Program-made: the position numbers and the translations under genes
Shown: positions 60,827 through 64,000 of the stretch, one piece after another
Layout: each line of letters starts with the position of its first letter
How positions within the stretch are numbered: position 1 is the first letter of the stretch
Source: Bacteroidales bacterium
GTDB taxonomy: Bacteria; Bacteroidota; Bacteroidia; Bacteroidales; UBA1715
NCBI GenBank assembly: GCA_031286165.1
Contig: JAITUU010000056.1
Location: forward strand, 1 to 64,000
DNA: 64,000 nucleotides
Reading direction: 5' to 3'
Notes under the pieces: model-generated
The model's input: the letters and a program-made list of their open reading frames with translations, nothing else
What the model was told of the DNA's origin: nothing
The model's database searches: none

Positions 60827-60873
60827 AAAAAAGCCTTCGAGGAAAACCTGAACGTGGCTTCTCTCTCGAAGGC
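60827..60873 (-). terminator. Intrinsic terminator inside the leader
   Basis: Minus strand GCCTTCGAG / CTCGAAGGC, a 9-bp perfect stem with 23-nt loop, followed by T6. Confidence 0.75.
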
Positions 60874-60904
60874 TATCTGTTTTTACAGCATCTAACTCGT
60901 TGAT

Positions 60905-60950
60905 TATGAGGTTTTTACCCCCCCCCGAAAATCCACATAACTATTTGATT
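60905..60950. repeat. TTTTACCCCCCCCC element, copy 2
   Basis: GTTGATTATGAGGTTTTTA then C9 (on +), followed by TAACTATTTGATTGTC. It aligns with 35509-35570 (GTTGAATATCAACATTTTA, C9, TAAATAGGTGTGATTC). Two diverged copies of one element, in opposite orientation relative to the gene they precede. Confidence 0.45.
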
Positions 60951-61017
60951 GTCAATCATTTATAATACTTGATTTGTATCATTACAAATGCCGCTTGCAG
61001 GCGTTGCAACTCGTTTG

Positions 61018-61025
61018 CAAATATA
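61018..61025 (-). promoter_or_regulatory. -7 box TATATTTG of the 60827-61012 transcript
   Basis: Perfect TAnnTTTG box on the minus strand. Confidence 0.5.
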
Positions 61026-61080
61026 CAAAAATTGGTTAATTCTTTTAATATTGTTCACGCTGTTTTTTTTTTCCTTCCCC

Positions 61081-61118
61081 CCCTCTAAAACGCCGCATTG
61101 AACATAGTTACCGCATTG
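61081..61118 (-). repeat. LuxR 3'-end repeat, left copy
   Basis: On the minus strand this 38-bp sequence encodes NAVTMFNAAF-stop, the end of a LuxR-type HTH gene. It abuts the end of the broken ATPase gene. Copies lie at 62562-62599 and 63973-64000. Confidence 0.75.
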
Positions 61119-61124
61119 AGAAGA

Positions 61125-62362
61125 TTACACAAATAAATGCCCCAACGAAACGACATTTATACCGTCAGTTCGCGTATAAGAAGACGTTCCGGCAATCAAC
61201 ACATTGAGTGAGGTGCACATATCCGCTTTTTCGGGAGTGAGGCGCGTGAGCAATTTTCGTAAATTATCGGCGGCTTCGTCTATGGATTTTGTAGAGCCGA
61301 GTTTGATTTCAAACGCAGCCCACGTTTCGTTTGGCAATTCTATAATTGCATCTATTTCCAATCCCGAAGAATCTCTATAATGATACACCTTTCCGTCAAG
61401 AATATCGGCATAAATACGCAAATCGCGGATTGCCATTGACTCAAAAAAAGTCCGAACGCATCAAAATCATTGAGCAGTCCACCGGGTAAAATTCTCAATG
61501 CCGCAGTTGCAATGGAGGTATCCGTAAAATGCCATTTCGGTTTTACGCGCTGTTGTACCGAAGAGCGAATATGAGTTTTCCACGCAGGTAATTCTTCCAA
61601 TACAAAAATTTCGGAAAGTTGGTCAAGATATTTTCTTACGGTACTTGCAGCCATTGGCGATTTGTCGGTAAACCCTGTTTCTGCGGCTAATTTTTCGAGG
61701 GAGGCTTCGGTGGAAATATTGCGCGAAACGGAGCGTATCAACGCCGCAATACGTTCGGGCGTTGGCGGTGCCTGCAAAGTTCGCATATCAACGTATGCAA
61801 TATTTTCCACATAATCAATCATTGCTTCTTGGGCAATTTAGGGTGTTTCATGTATCAATGCGGGCATTCCGCCGCGCACAATCAGTTTGGCGTAATCCTC
61901 TATTGCAACACCGCCAAGCCCACCTATTTTTGTGTTTTTTACGAAAAAATCACTAAAATTCACGGCTTTAATACTTTCATTACTTTCAGCCAGCGACATT
62001 GTACGCAGCGTTAGTCGCGCAATGCGTCCCGCTCCGGTATGAGTAGAAATATCATCACTCGGACTTGCCGAACCGGTCAAAATAAATTGCCCTTTTTCGG
62101 AACGTACCGTATTCCATATACTTGGCACAAGTTGCCATTCATCGAGCAAACGAGGCGTAGCACCTTGCAGCACAATGTGAGGGATAAGCCTTGCCTGTTC
62201 TCTGATTAGTTCCGATTCGTCAAGCCGTACAGAACTCGCCGCATGGTGCAATGCGGTTGTTGTTTTACCGCAAAAACGAATCCCTTTCAACAAAATTCCT
62301 CCTGTCGATTTGAGTTTTTTTACTATTTTTACATCCAATAAACGCTCGCCATAATTTGCCAT
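61125..62362 (-). pseudogene. DUF4143-type AAA ATPase, broken
   Basis: Reads from MANYGERLLDVKIVKKLKST (62362) with Walker A GIRFCGKTTTA, DEWQLVPSIWNTVR, FILTGSASPS, SLAESNES, FVRGG-like IVRGGMPA, to the DUF4143 nuclease-like C-domain (SGLEIDAIIELPNETWAAFEIKLG). Two lesions are visible: an in-frame stop TAA at 61838-61840 (between HETP and IAQEAMIDYVEN) and a lost base in a T7 run near 61455 (DAFGLF to ESMAIRDLRI). Such ATPases are common, mobile and often decayed. Their role is unclear (toxin-antitoxin-like or transposon-borne). Confidence 0.88.
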
Positions 62363-62384
62363 ATATCAATAAATTACATTATTA

Positions 62385-62468
62385 CATTCGGTTTTGTATG
62401 ATTTTAATGTTTGATTTTGTATGAATTTCACATTAGATTTTGTATAATATTCGCATTTGGTTTTGTAA
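62385..62468. repeat. 23-bp tandem iteron-like array
   Basis: TTTTGTAT/TTTTGTAA begins at 62392, 62415, 62438 and 62461, exactly every 23 bp. Units 1-3 also share CATTNGR-type bases before it. It lies directly upstream of the broken ATPase gene. Spacing of about two helical turns suits a protein binding one DNA face (operator or replication iterons). Confidence 0.75.
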
Positions 62469-62561
62469 ATATAGGTAAAATTACTCAATGACACACAAAT
62501 AGATAATTTTTTTCAAAAAAAAACAATCATAAAAATTCCACATTCCTTTTTCCAATTCCCC

Positions 62562-62599
62562 CCCTCTAAAACGCCGAATTGAACATAGTTACCGCATTG
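62562..62599 (-). repeat. LuxR 3'-end repeat, middle copy
   Basis: Same 38 bp as 61081-61118 with one change (NAVTMFNSAF instead of NAVTMFNAAF). Preceded on + by C7 as in the left copy. Confidence 0.8.
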
Positions 62600-62757
62600 G
62601 CAAGGTTGGTTACGCCCATTTTTTGATACTGTTGCGGCGGTGTACTTTTACGGTGTGCAGACTGATGTTCAGCACTTCGGCGATTTGCTTTTCATCGAAA
62701 CCGCGCATGGTGAGGTTTAACACCTTTTTTCGCGCTCGCTCAATATTTCGGGCGTGT
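62566..62757 (-). pseudogene. LuxR-type HTH domain fragment, frameshifted
   Basis: Minus strand reads PEILSERE, KKVLNLTMRGFDEKQIAEVLNISLHTVKVHRRNSIKK, MGVTNLANAVTMFNSAF-stop, the C-terminal DNA-binding domain of a LuxR/FixJ-family regulator. Two single-base losses in A6 runs (near 62730 and 62620) put the parts in different frames. The sensor/receiver part is missing; the fragment abuts the DUF1016 stop codon. Confidence 0.85.
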
Positions 62758-62758
62758 A

Positions 62759-63889
62759 TTATCCGTTTTCGTTGCTTTCAAGGAGGCGTATCAACTCTTT
62801 CTCCAATTCTTCTTTGGGCGGAAGGTATAGTTGGTATTTGCTCACAAACAGTTGATTAGTAATGTTATCCATTGCATATTCAACCATAATTCGGTCTTTG
62901 TATGCACCCAGCACTATGCCGATTGGCTCATTATCGGTTTCGGTGTTCACTTCCTTGCGGAAATAGTTGAGATAAAAGTTCATTTGACCAATATCGCTGT
63001 GTTCCACTTCGCCGCGTTTGAGATCTATCAAAACGTAACATTTCAACACAATGTTATAAAACACCAAATCGACAGAAAATTTCCGATTGCCCACCGGAAC
63101 GCGGTATTGCCGCTTTACAAAAGCAAAACCTCTGCCGAGTTCGAGTAAAAAGTTTTCCAAATTCTGAATCAGTTTCTCTTCCAATTCGCCCTCTAAATAA
63201 CGTTGTTGCTCCGGAATACCCAAAAATTCAAACACAAAATGTTCTTTGATAATATCTTCGGGTTTTTGAATTTCTGCTCCCTTTTCGGCAATAGCCAATA
63301 CGCCTTTTTTGTCTTTACTCAACGCCAAACGGTGGAAAAGCATACTTTTCATTTGGCGTTTCAATTCGCGAACACTCCAATTTTCTTTTTCGCATTGCTT
63401 GGTGTAAAACTTGATTTCCAATTCGTTGTCGGCTTTCAAAATCTCATAATAGTGCCCCCAATTCAATTTTTCAGAGAGTCTGGGCTTACTTGTCAATTGG
63501 TGAGACGGTGTTTCACTAATTTGGTCAGACACTGTTTGACCAATTTCAGACAATACTGATTGACGGCTCAATTGGTGGGACACTGTCCCACTAATTTGAT
63601 ACGCAAGATATAATTTCCTAATATATATGAGGTTTGAACGTCCCAATCCTCTGCCATACAAGGCGGTAAGGTCTTTCGACAGGCGGTCTAACAATTTCGA
63701 GCCGTATTCCGATTTTTCCAATCCTTTTTGCTCGTATTCAACAATATACCGCCCTATATTCCAATAGGTTTGCACCAAAATATTGTTCACCGCATAAGCC
63801 GCCTGCCTGCGCCCTTGCAGCAATAAATCCCCGATTTGCTCAATGAGCGAACTATATTGAATCCCTTGTTTCTGAATGTCGTTAGCCAT
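62759..63889 (-). CDS. DUF1016 (YhcG) PD-(D/E)XK nuclease-like protein
   Basis: 376 aa. N-terminal helical domain (SLIEQIGDLLLQGRRQAAYAVNNILVQTYWNIGRYIVEYEQKG, GRGLGRSNLIYIRKLY) and C-terminal PD-(D/E)XK core (FVKRQYRVPVGNRKFSVDLVFYN, CYVLIDLKRGEV, DIGQMNFYLNYFRKEV, GIVLGAYKDRIMVEYA). Residues about 100-140 (TVSHQLSRQSVLSE, QTVSDQISE, TPSHQLTSK) are internal repeats encoded by palindromic DNA. Family members are often near restriction, transposon or toxin genes; activity is unproved. Apparently intact, unlike its neighbours. Confidence 0.9.
   Translation of the reverse strand: MANDIQKQGIQYSSLIEQIGDLLLQGRRQAAYAVNNILVQTYWNIGRYIVEYEQKGLEKSEYGSKLLDRLSKDLTALYGRGLGRSNLIYIRKLYLAYQISGTVSHQLSRQSVLSEIGQTVSDQISETPSHQLTSKPRLSEKLNWGHYYEILKADNELEIKFYTKQCEKENWSVRELKRQMKSMLFHRLALSKDKKGVLAIAEKGAEIQKPEDIIKEHFVFEFLGIPEQQRYLEGELEEKLIQNLENFLLELGRGFAFVKRQYRVPVGNRKFSVDLVFYNIVLKCYVLIDLKRGEVEHSDIGQMNFYLNYFRKEVNTETDNEPIGIVLGAYKDRIMVEYAMDNITNQLFVSKYQLYLPPKEELEKELIRLLESNENG
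63494..63597. repeat. Palindromic repeats inside the DUF1016 gene
   Basis: Three palindromes in the + strand: GTGAGAC-GGT-GTTTCAC (63500-63516), GGTCAGAC-ACT-GTTTGACC (63523-63541), and GTGGGAC-ACT-GTCCCAC (63575-63591), each between CAATT and AATTT. Stems differ but keep pairing, so these are related units, not chance. Confidence 0.75.
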
Positions 63890-63916
63890 AGTTTATTCGG
63901 TAAGAATTTCCAACTT

Positions 63917-63924
63917 CAAAAGTA
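63917..63924 (-). promoter_or_regulatory. -7 box TACTTTTG for the DUF1016 gene
   Basis: Minus strand, 27 bp before the ATG at 63889. Confidence 0.55.
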
Positions 63925-63972
63925 GCAAATTTTCATTGAAAGCAGAAATTGAACGTTGAAATTTTCCAATTT

Positions 63973-64000
63973 CCCTCTAAAACGCCGCATTGAACATAGT
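63973..64000 (-). repeat. LuxR 3'-end repeat, right copy (cut by window edge)
   Basis: Identical to the left copy over the visible 28 bp (minus strand ACTATGTTCAATGCGGCGTT then TTAGAGGG). It is probably the 3' end of an intact LuxR gene beyond the window. Confidence 0.75.

Larger units (their letters stand above)
60827..61012 (-). ncRNA. Candidate small RNA or attenuated leader
   Basis: A -7 box TATATTTG (minus, 61018-61025) and the terminator at 60827 bracket about 185 nt with local stems TTGCA/TGCAA, ATTTGTA-ATGA-TACAAAT (60972-60989) and CTGT-AAAA-ACAG, and a G9 run. The arrangement promoter / structured RNA / terminator / CTACAAGGA hairpin / lipoprotein gene is the same as at 35407-35744. 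No known RNA family is recognised. Confidence 0.4.

Noticed and set aside
62385-62468. CRISPR array at the 23-bp repeats
   Set aside because: Only an 8-bp core is kept, the whole unit is 23 bp without distinct spacers, and no cas gene is present.

Overview
The window reads as a chromosomal segment of a Bacteroidota bacterium. Its housekeeping proteins (RibBA, DnaG, DnaX, GyrA, PIN-PhoH, YebC, HU) have the domain layout usual in that phylum. At least fifteen genes are preceded by the phylum's -7 promoter box TAnnTTTG. There are many SPII lipoproteins, an OmpA/PD40/TPR protein built like PorE, and an OstA-like protein. Genus and species cannot be fixed from sequence alone.

Layout. 1-1.5 kb: the right part of a diversity-generating retroelement (DGR): an HRDC accessory gene (cut by the window edge), the reverse transcriptase, and an Asn-codon-rich template repeat fused in frame to the RT 3' end; the variable target gene is not in the window. 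1.6-5.3 kb: a kinase-fold protein with degenerate catalytic motifs, a small envelope protein, a PemK-type toxin-antitoxin pair, HolB and HU. 5.6-11.4 kb: two glycosyltransferases, RibBA, DUF3109 and DUF2279 proteins. 11.5-16 kb: SMP-30-like lipoprotein, DnaG, endonuclease III, and a class III nucleotidyl cyclase with all catalytic residues. 16.6-21.7 kb: a four-gene envelope cluster (WG-repeat lipoprotein, coiled-coil membrane protein, lipoprotein, FISUMP-TonB protein). 21.7-33.5 kb: Ogt, PorE-like protein, tRNA-Leu(GAG), WbqC-like, nitroreductase, YqgE, RhlE, a GH3/beta-lactamase fusion, YigZ, CrcB and a CE2-like esterase. 33.5-35.2 kb: dnaX, split by a -1 shift at an A10 run, which suggests tau and gamma made from one gene. 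35.4-38.2 kb: a leader with terminator and hairpin, then four small envelope proteins, three of them paralogous. 38.4-59.5 kb: ordinary chromosome (MutL, rhomboid, PhoH, two M16 peptidase subunits, Pth, XRE regulator, GT2, SuhB, GyrA, TPR protein, GlmM, acidic protein, YebC, MoxR, OstA, metallophosphoesterase). 59.6-64 kb: two lipoproteins, another structured leader, then a decaying accessory block (broken DUF4143 ATPase, broken LuxR HTH, intact DUF1016 nuclease) punctuated by three copies of a LuxR gene 3' end.

The strongest second-look signals are: the DGR with its template in the RT reading frame; the dnaX slippery run; two leader hairpins with identical loop, different but self-complementary stems and identical 16-nt spacing to the ATG (35708 and 60581); the LuxR 3'-end repeats that bracket two inserted modules; a 23-bp iteron-like array at 62385; and several intergenic repeat families, two copies of one of which have been captured into coding sequence.

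No database search or folding program was used. Family names come from recognised motifs and architecture; positions were counted by hand and may be off by a base or two for small sites.
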